DNA from: Guyanagaster necrorhizus
Taxonomy: Eukaryota; Basidiomycota; Agaricomycetes; Agaricales; Physalacriaceae
Assembly (NCBI RefSeq): GCF_019112545.1
Contig: NW_025064900.1
Location: forward strand, 367,765 to 431,764
DNA: 64,000 nucleotides
Direction: 5' to 3'
The notes below the pieces were generated by a model. It ran no database searches. It saw only the letters and a program-made list of their open reading frames with translations, and was not told where the DNA came from. This document shows positions 46,736 to 57,719 of this stretch, in pieces. Each line of letters starts with the position of its first letter. Positions within the stretch are counted from its first letter, which is position 1. Made by a program: the position numbers and the translations under genes.

Positions 46736-48395
46736 ATTTGGAAATATAATCAGTTTTTCATAACAAAAGAGCATTATTTTTTATCTTGACTTTAGGAAAT
46801 CCTCTTTGCTGTTGAAAGACCATGTAGAGAAAGTCACAATATTTTCAGATCTTTTTTCGAAATTAAAAACATATTGGCCCTCAGTTGCATATAGAAAGAA
46901 CAATAGTATAATTAAAAAATGTTGGAAAATAAAGTATAAAATCTTCAGACACTAAGAGTCACTGCCAAGTGCCAAATGAATCTCATCCACTTCATATAAC
47001 TGCACTACTAAAGTATCTCCAAAATCTGAATCTGCAGGATTGTAGCTCCATACATTGGCCTTGAAAGAATCATCATCCTCTATGAGATTAAGATACTCTG
47101 CAGTGTCAGACAGATAGCAGCATGTGGCATGCCCTTTTCAAAAAGTGATTTTTAAGTAGATATGAAATCAATAACTCAAGGCAGCACTTCAAACAAGCTC
47201 AAAAACATAATATTCTCTCATTGTGCTGACTTTATAGTGATTTTCTGCATCCTGAGAAATAGTTAGCCAGAAAATTGGGAGAGGCAGAAGAAACAGACTA
47301 TAGACTCCAGCCATAAAGTGAGATTATTAAAATGAAGATGAATATTGTACTCAAGGATCAAGAAGTTTTCCAACTGATGGATATTTTTTTGCCTTGAGGC
47401 TCCTGAAGGATGTTCAGGGATCTAAAATGCTGCTCAATGATAGTCTATTCATTTGCAGCAACAGAATAAGTTTGATGAAATAATGGAACAAGATGAAAAT
47501 ATCTTGATTGGGACTCAATACAGACATCTATAGACTCAGAGAAGATGTGGGCACATTTAGCAGTTAGTGGCACCATCCCTTCTAGTAACCATGCTTTGAG
47601 TTCATCATACTCAAAGTATGACTTCTTGTCCATGATGCTAGACAAGATACATCAAAAATTGTCATGAGCCAAGGCTTGAGGAGGTTATTATATCTGGTTA
47701 ACTCACATATCTCTGTGTGAGCTTAAGACCAAGGCAAAACACATGCTTTTCTTCACCTCTTGGGTGGTTGGATAGATAAAGGTTCTGTTGGATTTGACTC
47801 AGAGGTCCAGGAGTGTTGGCCCTGTGAACAAGAACTGTTTCTGTGGCTTGTATTTTCTCAATGAGGAATTTTGATTTTGATTCTATATAGTCATCAAAAG
47901 AATGAATTATCCTTTTATATAACTGGCAATAAGCATTATCAGAAACAATGATCATAGAGCAGGTGCCTCTGCAGGGTTGAGGCATATATTCAATACAATG
48001 ACCAAATTATTGATGGTTCCTTCATGGGTGTTTTGTCTCTTGACAAGCATAATATTTGATGAAACTATTCAAGGTCAAATCCACTGTACAAGGTAAAGAT
48101 GGGATCTGTTGCTAGATTCAACACAGTGTGAGGCTGAGGGCTTTGGATGAGAGATCTCTTCTTTTTCTTTTTTCTCAACCAATTTTGGCCCATCAAAGTC
48201 CTATGCACCAGTACATATGTGAAACAGTACACTCATCCATATGTATGGTGAATGGAAGGCTTTAGTGATACATACTGTAGTTCAAAAATAAAATAGTCAG
48301 ATATATATTACTACAAAAGTGTACATTTTCTAAGATACTTCTTCATTCAGCCTCTTCAAAACTCTGCTGGAACCTAGGTGAAAACAGCAAACTCA
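46736..48395 (-). pseudogene. Decayed copy of the HNH_2 region and flanks
   Basis: Matches the reverse complement of about 57480-59110 with CG to TG/CA changes throughout, for example aaaagagcattattttttat against aaaagagcgttgtttttcat. The coding remnant at 47645-47445 (minus) reads MDKKSYFEYDELKAWLLEG then LTAKCAHIFSESI, the HNH_2 core. It keeps a Tyr codon where the right-arm copy has a stop (58228-58230), so that stop arose later in the right copy. A further piece lies at 47985-47698 (minus). Confidence 0.8.
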
Positions 48396-48400
48396 TACTT

Positions 48401-49393
48401 TCAAACAGTAACAGAGATGCAGGGATCTTTAGCAATAACAAGTCCCATGCCAATAGCCCAGTCATTCCTCCTGCTCTCCTCAATCATCTTATTTACCATG
48501 TACAATCTCTGCTCATATTTTTTTGGTTCTTCCTCAACCCATATAATACAATCAAACATTTGCAAACATGGCATCAAAGAATTGCTGATGCTCAAAAGTG
48601 CAGAAGAGCATAGGAGAAGTGAAGCAATCATGAGGCTTCCCACAGTCAACATGTTGAATGCAAGGATGGCAGTGACATAGACCAGCAGCATGGCAAAAGA
48701 GGTGGTGAAGCCCTCTATCATGGTCTTGTCTCATAACCACTGGCCTGCCATCACTGTCTTGAGATCATCTACAAGTCCCTACAGATGTATCTACCAGTCC
48801 TGGCTCAGGAAGATGAGCAGATCACCATTCACATCTGGCTCCACTATGCCCTTCCACTCCTTTAGCATCCATCACTTGACAATTCTGATATTGATTGCCC
48901 TCAACAGCATGAACATCCTCAAGACTCTGAGGCCCCACCAATCCTAAATTGCACTCATAAGCACTATGGCCACCAACATGAGGAGCAGCCCAAGGACATA
49001 GAAAAGTGTCACTGATATGCCTATGGTGAAGAAGGACTGAAGACAGCAGTTGATATGGGACAGGCTTTCATTGCAGGATGGACTCAGAGAGATATGGGCA
49101 GTGACAAGGTGGCCTATATGGCTGATATTCTAGAGATAGCTGATGGTGGCAGGGTTCTTGACATGAAAGACATACCCAGTGGTCATGGCACCTATTATAG
49201 AGAACTCACCATAGTTGATGTCATTGATGGCCTGTTGATGGTGCATCCCAGGAGTGAGGAGAAACACATTGAGGATAGATGCTGTGTCCATCACTGCTGT
49301 TCATATGGCAATAGTGGAGAGGTCAGCTAGAGTGATGAGTGACACTGCTTGGAAGAGAATGTGGGGTGAGGATATGGATACTTTAAAGAGCAT
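48401..49393 (-). pseudogene. Membrane protein family, decayed copy E'
   Basis: Counterpart of E (56462-57454) in inverted orientation. It aligns from MLFKVSISSPHILFQA (start at 49393) to the shared C-terminus VAKDP followed by SVTV at 48401. The last 106 codons (48721-48401) are still open, but the middle has stops created at Arg and Trp codons (for example in the LLSQDR block, Q/R to stop). Differences are dominated by CG to TG/CA, and some G-to-A changes outside CG are also present. Confidence 0.88.
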
Positions 49394-49479
49394 TATTGGG
49401 ATTTGAGAGAGCATGGTTGAATGGTTGGATGTCAAGTAGCAGGGCCATGGAAGGTTTTTTATAGTCAAAGCTGTGCTTG

Positions 49480-49830
49480 TGTCTATTACAGCAGTTTCAG
49501 CAGTTTCAGTTTCATTTGGTCTGTCTGACAAGGATCCATAGCACATTTCTGGTTCCTGAATATGCATACATGCAGTTAAATTGCCAGTTTTTAGAAATTG
49601 ACAGAAGCTATGACATTATTGCAATAAGCATTGGAATACTCAAAGGTGAGAAGAGTATGTTCTGGGTTATTGTTTCTGTCATCTCTGGCTCATTCATCCA
49701 AGTTCAGTGCTTCACAGCTGCTGACATCTCAGACTCCAATCTTCCTTCCATCACAGGTTGGTCTCATGCAAAACCCAGTGCCAGTTTCATTGATGCTGAC
49801 ATGTACAAGATATGATGCTAGCCTTGCTGT
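49480..49830 (+). repeat. Repeat block U, decayed copy 2
   Basis: Counterpart of the reverse complement of about 55440-55690. Keeps the gcatatatg-like box and the gtatgttctggg to aagttcag stretch corresponding to the possible intron in copy 1. Confidence 0.6.
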
Positions 49831-49917
49831 TGCAAAAGAGATGCATCATGGAATTCTCAGCACTCTGATGGCATGTTCTCTACCTCTTGTTTCTCAACCT
49901 CCATCAGGTTCTGCCCA

Positions 49918-50480
49918 TGTTCAGAAACTCCTTTATCTCAAGCCATTTATCCTCTCAGCTGCAGGATTCATCAGCCTCACTGGTCTTTCTACTGTCACAA
50001 TGAAGATAGCTCTGATGGGCATAACCTCCTGCCTTGATGCTCTTGTCCTACTAGAAATGCATCAACACCAATCCAACAAGGTTAACCATGGCATTTCACT
50101 GACAATGGGTATGATGACTACCAGATATGTCTTTCATGTAGAGAATGTCACTACCACCTACAAACCATTGGGTGCATTGGAGATGTCATTACTGCCCAGG
50201 CATACCCAAACTCCTCCTTCAATGACAAGCTATGCAGAAACAATTGCTGAATCCAGTCCTTCATAGTCACTGGGATTTCCACAACTCTGGTCTACCTCCT
50301 GTGCCCAGTATTGACTGTCACCACATTTGCACTAGTGGGAATTTGGAAGCTGTGGATACCTGTGTTGGCCAGGTCAATTAATATGATCATCATTAAATGG
50401 AGAAGCATAAAAGGATGAAAAGGTGTGGAGGGGAGTAACAAGGGCAATATCCTCATTCTTCTTGAGTCAGGATTGCCCTT
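49918..50480 (+). pseudogene. Membrane protein family, decayed B-type copy
   Basis: Starts at the MFKNSF-equivalent (tgttcagaaactcctttatc) and runs through AAGFISLTGLSTVTMKIALM, LEMHQHQSNKVNHG, RYVFHVENVTT and the membrane segments to ILILL near 50460. A one-base deletion near 49950 shifts the frame and is shared with the truncated copy at 54951-54998, so the ancestor was already broken before duplication. The C-terminus is lost. Confidence 0.8.
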
Positions 50481-51762
50481 ATGTGCATGGTGGTGTTCAC
50501 AGGAAGATGTTTCTCCTTAAGGAGTTCAAATTTGTAGTGGATAGAAAGAAGGAGTTTTACTTACAGTCTTTGCATTGATGTGTATATATGACAGTCTTTC
50601 TTTCATTATTGATGAACATCCCTGATTCATGTACAGCCTTCTATGGTTTTTTTTTTTTAAAATTGTGTCAGGAGAGAGTGACTGTAAGACTCAGTATTTT
50701 GACAAGGTGATGATATATTGACCCTCATCTTTATCATTTACTATTACTTATTAAGAGTCTCTACAGGTACATACATAGGTACTTATGGCAAATTTATGGG
50801 TATAAATCTTCCCAAGACTTTCCCCACTTGGACGAAGAATCACTCGCCGTGAACGAATGATTTCTTTTCTCTGGACTCATTATACCAGAAGGTAGCACGC
50901 AATACGAGATGGTTTGGTATTCTACTCAGCATGAGTGGCGTAGAACGAGAAGAGCTCTTTTCCCACGCGGACTACCTGAGCATGCCGACTACTACTCACT
51001 CACTAAGGCTGATAAATACTTTCTTTTGAGAGGGAGGGGGGTGCTTGCTTTCAGAATGGCATCGCGAGAAAAATATCAAAAAAGGTTTTACACTTCATTT
51101 TCCCGACATTTTCCTAATCATCCTATTGTTCTTCCTATACACAACCGACCGGTGCCCAGTATGTGTTTTTTTAATTCTTTCAAAAAAGATCAGAAACGCG
51201 TCCGAGATTAGATTCTACGTCACGATCCTAGGGAACGATTCATTATTTCACACGATCTTTGCCACCTTAATGCGTTAGGTTAGGTTCAAGCATTCAGGCA
51301 CACGATGGGGGGTCCGAAGTCAGTCCTCCTGCAAGTTAGCAAGAGTAAATAAATTAAAATGATATACAGGTCATCAATAGCTAACCCTCGTTTACTAGCC
51401 TAGCGACTTGGCGAATACTTGGTAGTTCCCATCACTTCTCTCCATCCTAGTAAGCACTCCGGGCCTCACGAGCCAGTAAGCGGAGTGTGTCACTGGGTCG
51501 TAGCGATGAAGATGCATTCATGCCAGACATTCGTTTAATGGTACATACGAAGGATATATTACGCATGAAGACTACGGGTAGGACAGTGCAACGAGTACAC
51601 GGAATGCTGATAAAGGATAATAATTTCCAAGGCAACAACGACGAAAGCATTCGATAGCGGTATATAATATGCGAGAGGTCCATGAAGGATGATGTATCGT
51701 GTCGGTGCAGACAGAAGTGTGACAGGTATACAGTGAGATCAGCAGTCGCCCTCATCAAAGTT
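50481..51762. other. Right rim of the silent domain and adjoining DNA
   Basis: CpG returns abruptly at about 50825-50850 (gacgaagaatcactcgccgtgaacg). 51075-51150 repeats, with small changes, the stretch at 58876-58945 downstream of the HNH_2 pseudogene. A 100-codon frame at 50909-51211 has no recognisable features. The 136-codon minus frame 51857-51447 overlaps the small membrane-protein gene and is taken as a shadow. Confidence 0.45.
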
Positions 51763-52102
51763 TCATGGATCGTTATCCGCGGGAGCGCTCCCAGAGGAAA
51801 GCGTCCGTCGCAGAACATGTGCGGGAGCTGGAATTGAGATGGACCAGCGTTCAGCAAAGTCTGTCGTCGCCTCGGAATTTGGTGAACGAGGTCGGGAGAT
51901 CCTACGGTGACACCACAGTTGGATGATCTTTAGAAGCACGATAAGGAAGAATACTGTAGGTAGCGTAAACAGCAATCCGAAGGGAGAGAGGTTACTTGAA
52001 CGCACTGGTGCTTAATATGATGGATGTAAGCACAGGGAGGCTGAGGTGATTACCTTTGTCTTCCCCAGCATTGGAGACATTGGCGACGTAAATGACAGCC
52101 AT
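51763..52102 (-). CDS. Hypothetical small single-pass membrane protein (two exons)
   Basis: Exons 52102-52054 and 52004-51763 join across a 49-base GT-AG intron to give exactly 97 codons including TGA. A short exterior-like N-terminus (MAVIYVANVSNAGEDK) is followed by one strong hydrophobic helix (FGLLFTLPTVFFLIVLLKII), a basic stop-transfer stretch (CHRRISRPR) and a polar 45-residue tail. A possible 5' intron (gtaagcg to ctacag) ends just before the ATG. The region upstream (52245-52330, minus) carries the GGTTGGGCG/CACGAGG module shared with B-type family promoters, suggesting this gene took over a family promoter. No family recognised. Confidence 0.5.
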
Positions 52103-52539
52103 CTCTGTAGAAACGGACATGACATTGAACGGCTAAACGGGGGGACAGACGCTTACTTGTAGAAATATCGTCGAGGGCGGGAGCTCAAGAACAGTGAGGC
52201 ACAATTCAGTCCTTTAATGGGCACGGCTTCGAGGCTTGTATACGTAGGTGAAGTGGAAGATTGGTGACCTCGTGGCTGACGGAGCGCCCAACCAGTTCCT
52301 TACGGTTCACTGTCCCCACAGCTAACCCTTAATACAGCTTGTCGTTGTCACAGATGCCACTGGCGGAAGGCTTAAAATGACCGCTGGTGCGAAGTTCGAA
52401 GAACGATGGGCGTGAAGATCCCCCATTAATCACCCGTCTTTGGACTGTGCCGGCGCCTAAAATGCAACCCTTAGATTTGTCATGAGGGCCGTTTATCAAG
52501 CGCGCGCAAGAGCCCTCATGCACCCCTTTTTGATGAGGT
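52103..52539. other. Upstream region with family-type promoter module
   Basis: Minus-strand match to the B upstream region (gaactggttgggcgctccgt near 52300; TGTGACAACG box near 52345). No other content seen. Confidence 0.45.
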
Positions 52540-53100
52540 GGACATTCACAGCGAGATCAGCATCGTATCATGTGCATATCAAACTGACGTCCCCGACGTA
52601 GCGGCTGTCTCTGTCCCACGGGTTCCTCACGATGTCGATGAACAGTCAAGACCAGCATGTGACAAAAAGAAGAAGATCAGAGTCAGCAATGTCGACGGTA
52701 TACTGACTTCGATGGACAAGCCAGGGATGACAGAAACCGCAACCCGGAACATACCATACCCTTCCCGCCTTTGAGAATGTCACCTCCCAGAACATTGCTT
52801 GGCGTAGACAATCAATTATTTCTCCAAAAATCTAGCGATTCGACTGCATATATATGTGGATACTTATCAGCCAGATGGAACGGAGGAAAAGATTCTCTAC
52901 ATCGCCTTTGGTCCTGGAAAGCGGCGGTGTGGTCAATATCCTCGGCCTTGGTAAGAATGAGGCCAGCGTCACAGCGAGGTGAGACGCAGTAGAGAGGCAT
53001 GCTAGTATTTATCATCGTCGAGATTGTGTCCTTCACGCCCGGGGACGGTGGTCGTAGAGAAGGAGACGCAGGCTGATGCTGGATTTATTAGCTGTTATAT
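52540..53100. repeat. Repeat block U, copy 3 (inverted relative to copy 1)
   Basis: Aligns with 55400-55960 (cagcgagatcagcatcgtat against cagcgatactagcatcgtat; cttcccgcctttgag in both) and with the reverse complement of 3960-4500. Minus-strand frame RCDAGLILTKAEDIDHTAAF corresponds to RCYLPTYPPTCDTGLILTNA in copy 4. It lies just downstream of pseudogene D. Confidence 0.5.
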
Positions 53101-53178
53101 GAAGGACATTCGGTCTTTGATGGAATCAGGATTCTTCGTCGAAACAATAGATGCTACAAAATGTCCTTGTTCACAGGG

Positions 53179-54222
53179 CTAACATTTCCGATCATCGACA
53201 CTAAGCCTAGGACTCGAGAAACCGGACTCCGAGTCAAACCCAACAGAAGCCTCTGACTTAACATGCCTCTTCAGCCCCATCTCAAACGCCCACTCGTTCT
53301 TCCCGCTCACCAGAATCAAATCTTCGACCATGTCCAACCTTCGATCATACCTTTTAGACATCCCTTCCTTTGCACAACACAGTCGTACATCTGCAAACAC
53401 TTTGTCCAGGAATTACAGACCCAAGAGCGCGGCAGAGCACAGAAGCAAGCAATCAAAAAGCAAGCTCCCCATCGTCGACGCGTTCCCAGCCAGTGCCGCA
53501 GCCATATACACCAACAACGTCGCGAGAGCCACAAAGAAACTCTCTAGGGTGCTCTGATCTCGCAACCATTCACCCGCCGTCACAGTCTTGATATCATGCA
53601 ACGACCCTCGCAAGCGCACCCAGCGATCCTGGCTCAGGAGAATGAGCAGATCGCCCTCGCCCTCCTCCGGTGCACCCTTCCACTCTTTCGAGTCTTTGCT
53701 CCTCCGCCTGATGATGATCACGTTGATCGCGCGGGCCACTATCAGCATCCCAAGCATCCAGAATCCCCACCAGTCCCTTATAGCGGCAAGCAATGCGAGT
53801 ACGACGACGGCCAGGATCGGGCCGAGGAGGTATAGCAACGTCGCGGGGACTCCAGCGACGAAGAAGGATTGGACGAGCCGGTTGTGTGGGGACAGTTTAG
53901 CGTCGCGGGAAGGGTTGGATACCCTGGCGGTGACGAGGTGGCCCGTGCGACCGATGCGCTGCAGGTAGCTGACAGTGGCGGGGTTCTCGACGCGGAAGAC
54001 GTACCCGGTGGTTATCGCCCCAATCGTTGGAAATTCGCCGCGATTGACTTCTTCTGCAGATTGCTGTTGGTGCATGCCGGGTGCGAGGAGGAGGACATCG
54101 AGGGGGGAGACTGTTCCTGTTAGCGCCGTCCTCACTGCGGCGATGGAGAGATCGGCGAGGGCGACGAGTCCGGCGGCCTCGAATGTGATATGGTGACGGG
54201 AGATGGAGGATGTGCTGAACAT
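53179..54222 (-). pseudogene. Membrane protein family, copy D (frameshifted near the C-terminus)
   Basis: Very close to F (59438-60487) and in the same orientation. It starts MFSTSSISRHHITFEAAGLV at 54222 and stays open to LLLCSAALLGL at 53413. There a two-base deletion (gggtctgtaattcc against gggcttgtgtaattcc in F) brings in TAA. The remaining coding sequence is recognisable in other frames: CNSWTKCLQMYDCVV, then KRYDRRLDMVEDLILVSGK and EASVGFDSES. The loss removes the last membrane segment's end and the cytosolic tail. CpG is normal, so this is ordinary decay. Confidence 0.8.
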
Positions 54223-54950
54223 GGATGAAATCTGGAGTGAGGAGAGGAAAAAAACGAGAGTGTGCACATGGTGATGGTACAGATGAAAGCTGTTGAAGCT
54301 GTGTCGGGCCGAAGACATACCCTTCCGTGTATCACATCGATTCACATAAACAATACGTTTCTGATAAATGAGCTGTGCTCACGACCCTACGGATAGAGCG
54401 ACGCTTAATCAGTTCATCATCCTGAAGCAGATCCTCGTCGGCGTCAATGCTGGGGCTCATTTGATAACGGTTTTGAAAACCAATGATTCTCCTCCAATTC
54501 CTCTGCGATGTCTTCTTTACTTGGAGTGCTTTCACTGTGAAGAACACTGGTTAAGCGCCAACCTTACGTTGTAAAGATGTGCAACAAATGTTATTGTAGT
54601 CGCCACAAACAGAAACGGTGTCTACAGTATTGCTGTGCTCAATGAGTTAACATGACAATGAAATCGTGCAACGATCAAATAGTCCTCACAGCAAGGGGGT
54701 ACGATTTGGCATGTAGTAAATGGACATAAACCTTGACATTGGTGGCTCTCATAGTCTATTAAAACCTTCGACTTTGGAATTAGAAGCCTATTGACTGAGG
54801 GTCGATACAGCTTCCGTGCAGTAGGGGTTGATGGAAGCACACTGGGCAACTCATCCATGTCTATGGAAGCATTGGGAGTTCATCAACTAGTCGTTCTTCA
54901 CGGATTGTTGATGATATTGAGACTGTCGAAGGGCAGACTACGCCAGATTA
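54223..54950. other. Intergenic stretch
   Basis: 54223-54345 is the D upstream region, similar to the F promoter for roughly 120 bases and then diverging. Short minus frames at 54332-54547 and 54622-54858 show no family features. Confidence 0.45.
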
Positions 54951-54998
54951 CATCAGCTGAGAGGATAAACGGCTCGAGATAAAGGAGTTTTTGAACAT
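54951..54998 (-). pseudogene. Membrane protein family, B-type copy reduced to its first codons
   Basis: MFKNSFISSRLSSQL, then an abrupt break at about 54951. The upstream region to 55180 matches the B promoter (TTCCGCCCATGTTCAAAAA, then CATAATGGATTGGCTGGGCG). The same one-base deletion as in 49918-50480 shows the two are counterparts. Confidence 0.75.
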
Positions 54999-55199
54999 GG
55001 GCGGAACCTGACAGAGGTTGGGAAACAAAGGGTAGGGATCAAGGCCAAGCAAAATAACGTGTGCATGTTCTAATTGCCCTAGGAAGGGCAGGGGCAATGC
55101 CTCGTGGTATAAGTATACACGAAAGGATGACGACCTCATGCCGATGAAGCGCCCAGCCAATCCATTATGACTCACTATTCCGAGGTTAACCCTCAATGG

Positions 55200-55960
55200 C
55201 ACTGTTAATCGTCACAGACGCCACTGGCGGAACGCTGAAAGCAACTTCTGGCGCTAACTTGGAAGAATGATGGATCGGAGGACCCTTCACCAGTGTTTGG
55301 AGTGAGCTGGCGAAAAATACCATCCTTCAGTGGAACAGATTCGGCATGGGGTCGCTCGTCAGACGCGCCCGCCAGAGTACCGAGAATTCCATGACGCGTC
55401 CCTTTTGCGATGTGGCCGTCATTGACAGCGATACTAGCATCGTATCTTGTATTTATCGGCATCAATGAAATTGGCGCTGGGTTCCGCACGAGACCAATCT
55501 GTGACGGAAAGAAGATCGGAGTCAGAGATGTCGGCGGCCGTGAAGCACTGAACACAGAAACAATAGCCCGGAACGTACCCTTCCCGCCTTTGAGTATTCC
55601 AACGCTCATCGCAATGATGCCATAGCATCAATTTCCAAAAACCGGCAATTTGACTGCATATATGCGCGTTCAGGAACCAGAAATGCGCCATGGATCCTTT
55701 TCAGATAGTCAGAACGGAGTAAAAGGGATTCTTGAGCTCGCGTTTGGTCTTGAAAGGCTACTATGTGGTCGGTATCGTCGGCGTTGGTGAGAATGAGGCC
55801 AGTGTCACAGGTAGGTGGATAGGTGGGTAAGTAGCAGCGAGGGGAAAATATCACGGAGATCGTTCCAGACGTCGTATGGAGGCATGCTAGCATCGTCATC
55901 AGTCCTTCATTGCAAGAAATAGTGGTCGTATTTAAATTGAGTCCGGACTCGAAAAGACGC
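55200..55960. repeat. Repeat block U, copy 4
   Basis: Most complete copy, lying between the truncated B-type copy and E. Minus-strand frames: GLILTNADDTDHIVAFQDQ, then LRSDYLKRIHGAFLVPERAY, and MSVGILKGGKG followed by a GTACGTTCC site. Compared with the decayed copy at 49480 it has lost about 15 bases of the possible intron. A plus-strand frame (MRVQEPEMRHGSFSD) is also partly kept in the decayed copy (MHIQEPEMCYGSLSD). Strand and function remain open. Confidence 0.45.
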
Positions 55961-56461
55961 AATCCTGACTGGCTACCAGGTCTTGCACCATCATAGTATC
56001 CTCCAATCCAGGATCCATCCTATGCGCGCCGCCAATTCTTGCCATTGTTGTGTGGTAGGCATTACCAAGATCGAGGAGGACGGGTAAAGGATGGGACATC
56101 GTGATCGTTGTGGTCAACGTTGACAAGCGTCCGAAATTCCGTGGTTGCGTCGCTTGGAGATCACGTGGCTTCAGTGCCTCCGCAAAACAGATTTCTATTT
56201 TCCGTTTTAGCAGTCTTGTGGCACAAATTAAACTAATGCAAAGACTAAAACTCGTCCATTCTATCCAAAATAAGTTGAGTACAGCAGTGTGATAGATAGA
56301 CGCCCAGTTGAACACAGCCCCAAAGGTCATAATTGGAAGTACGGCTTCGACTGATGCTGTAATAAATCTCCCGGCCAACGTGTTTTCCGCGCTGTCTTAA
56401 CATCCAACATCCAACCATGCGAAATCCTCTTTCTTTTGCAATGCCCTCTCAAATGCCAATA
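55961..56461. other. Upstream region of gene copy E
   Basis: A 148-codon minus frame at 56378-55932 has no recognisable domain. No clear TATA. The decayed counterpart upstream of E' (49394-49480) is shorter. Confidence 0.4.
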
Positions 56462-57454
56462 ATGCTCTCTAAATCATCCATATCCTCACACCACATCCTC
56501 CTCCAAGCAGCGGCGCTCTTCGCCCTAGCTGACCTCCCCACCGTCGCCATTCGTACCTCAGTGACGGGCACAGCGTCCGTCCTCGATGTGTTCCTCCTCG
56601 CCCCCGGGATGCACCGCCAACAGGCCGTCGACGACATCAACCATGGCGAGTTCCCCACGACGGGTGCCATGACCACCGGGTACGTCTTCCGCGTCGAGAA
56701 CCCCGCCACCGTCAGCTACCTCCAGAACATCGGCCGTACGGGCCACCTCGTCACCGCCCGCGTCTCCCCAAACCCATCCCGCAACGAAAGCCTGTCCCGC
56801 ATCAACCGCCGCCTCCAGTCCTTCTTCGCCGCGGGCGTCCCAGCGACGCTCTTCTACGTCCTTGGGCCGCTCCTCACGTTGGTGGTCGTAGCGCTTATGG
56901 GTGCAATTCAGGATTGGTGGGGCCTCGGAGTCTTGGGGATGTTCATGCTGTCGAGGGCAATCAATGTCGGGATCGTCAAGCGGCGGACGTTAAAGGGGTG
57001 GAAGGGCATAGCGGAGCCAGGCGTGAATGGTGACCTGCTCATCCTCCTGAGCCAGGACCGGTGGATACGTCTGCAGGGGCTCGTAGATGATCTCAAGACA
57101 GTGACGGCAGGCCAGTGGTTGCGGGACAAGACCATGATAGAGGGCTTCGCCACCTCCTTCGCCACGCTGCTGGTCTACGCCGCCGTCATCCTTGCGTTCA
57201 ACGCGTCGACCGTGGGGAGCCTCATGATCGCTTCGCTCCTCTTGTGCTCTTCCGCACTTTTGGACATCAGCAATTCTTTGACGCCGTGTTTGCAAATGTT
57301 CGATTGTATCGTGCGGGTCGAGGGAGAGCCGATAAGATATGAGCGGAGACTGTACATGGCAAACGAGATGATTGAGAAGAGCGGGAGGAATGACTGGGCT
57401 ATTGGCATGGGACTCGTCGTTGCTAAAGATCCCCGCGTCCCTGTTACTGTTTGA
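56462..57454 (+). CDS. Multi-pass membrane protein family, copy E (full length)
   Basis: 330 residues from the family-aligned MLSKSSISSHHILLQAA; an in-frame ATG at 56417 would add 15 residues. Domains in order: ALADLPTVAIRTSVTG; LLAPGMHRQQAVDDINHGEF; FRVENPATVSYLQNIGRTGH; membrane segments at about residues 120-150 and 155-175; ILLSQDRWIRLQGLVDDLK then VTAGQWLRDKT (about 205-225); membrane segments at about 230-255 and 258-280; cytosolic tail LQMFDCIVRVEGEPIRYERR and NDWAIGMGLVVAKDP. The coding sequence is GC-rich with abundant CpG, in sharp contrast to E' (48401-49393). No intron. It keeps every conserved block and is the best reference member with B and F. Function unknown. Confidence 0.8.
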   Translation: MLSKSSISSHHILLQAAALFALADLPTVAIRTSVTGTASVLDVFLLAPGMHRQQAVDDINHGEFPTTGAMTTGYVFRVENPATVSYLQNIGRTGHLVTARVSPNPSRNESLSRINRRLQSFFAAGVPATLFYVLGPLLTLVVVALMGAIQDWWGLGVLGMFMLSRAINVGIVKRRTLKGWKGIAEPGVNGDLLILLSQDRWIRLQGLVDDLKTVTAGQWLRDKTMIEGFATSFATLLVYAAVILAFNASTVGSLMIASLLLCSSALLDISNSLTPCLQMFDCIVRVEGEPIRYERRLYMANEMIEKSGRNDWAIGMGLVVAKDPRVPVTV

Positions 57455-57719
57455 AAGTATGAGTTTGCTGTTTTCGACTAGGTTCCAGCAGGGTTTTGAA
57501 GAGGCTGAATGTACAGTGTTCTAGAAAATTTCTGTCTACCCTTGTAGTAATATATGTCTGACTACTTCATACATATGGATGAGTGTACCGTTTCACACAC
57601 GCCGTAGTGGCGCGTAGGACTGGGATGGGGCAAAATCGGTCGAGGGGAAAAAAAAAGAAGAGATCTCTCGTCCAAAGCCCTCAGCCTCACACTGCGTTGA
57701 ATCTAGCAACAGGTTCCAT

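Noticed and set aside
8860..50800. Classical repeat-induced point mutation as the sole cause of decay
   Set aside because: Decay is mostly in CG context by eye, and the long inverted arms are spared. A context count would be needed to settle this.
51265..51290. gttaggttaggtt resembling telomere repeat
   Set aside because: Two units of TTAGG, not TTAGGG, isolated.
51447..51857. 136-codon minus-strand frame
   Set aside because: Overlaps the two-exon membrane-protein gene in another frame; composition is not protein-like and no motif is seen.
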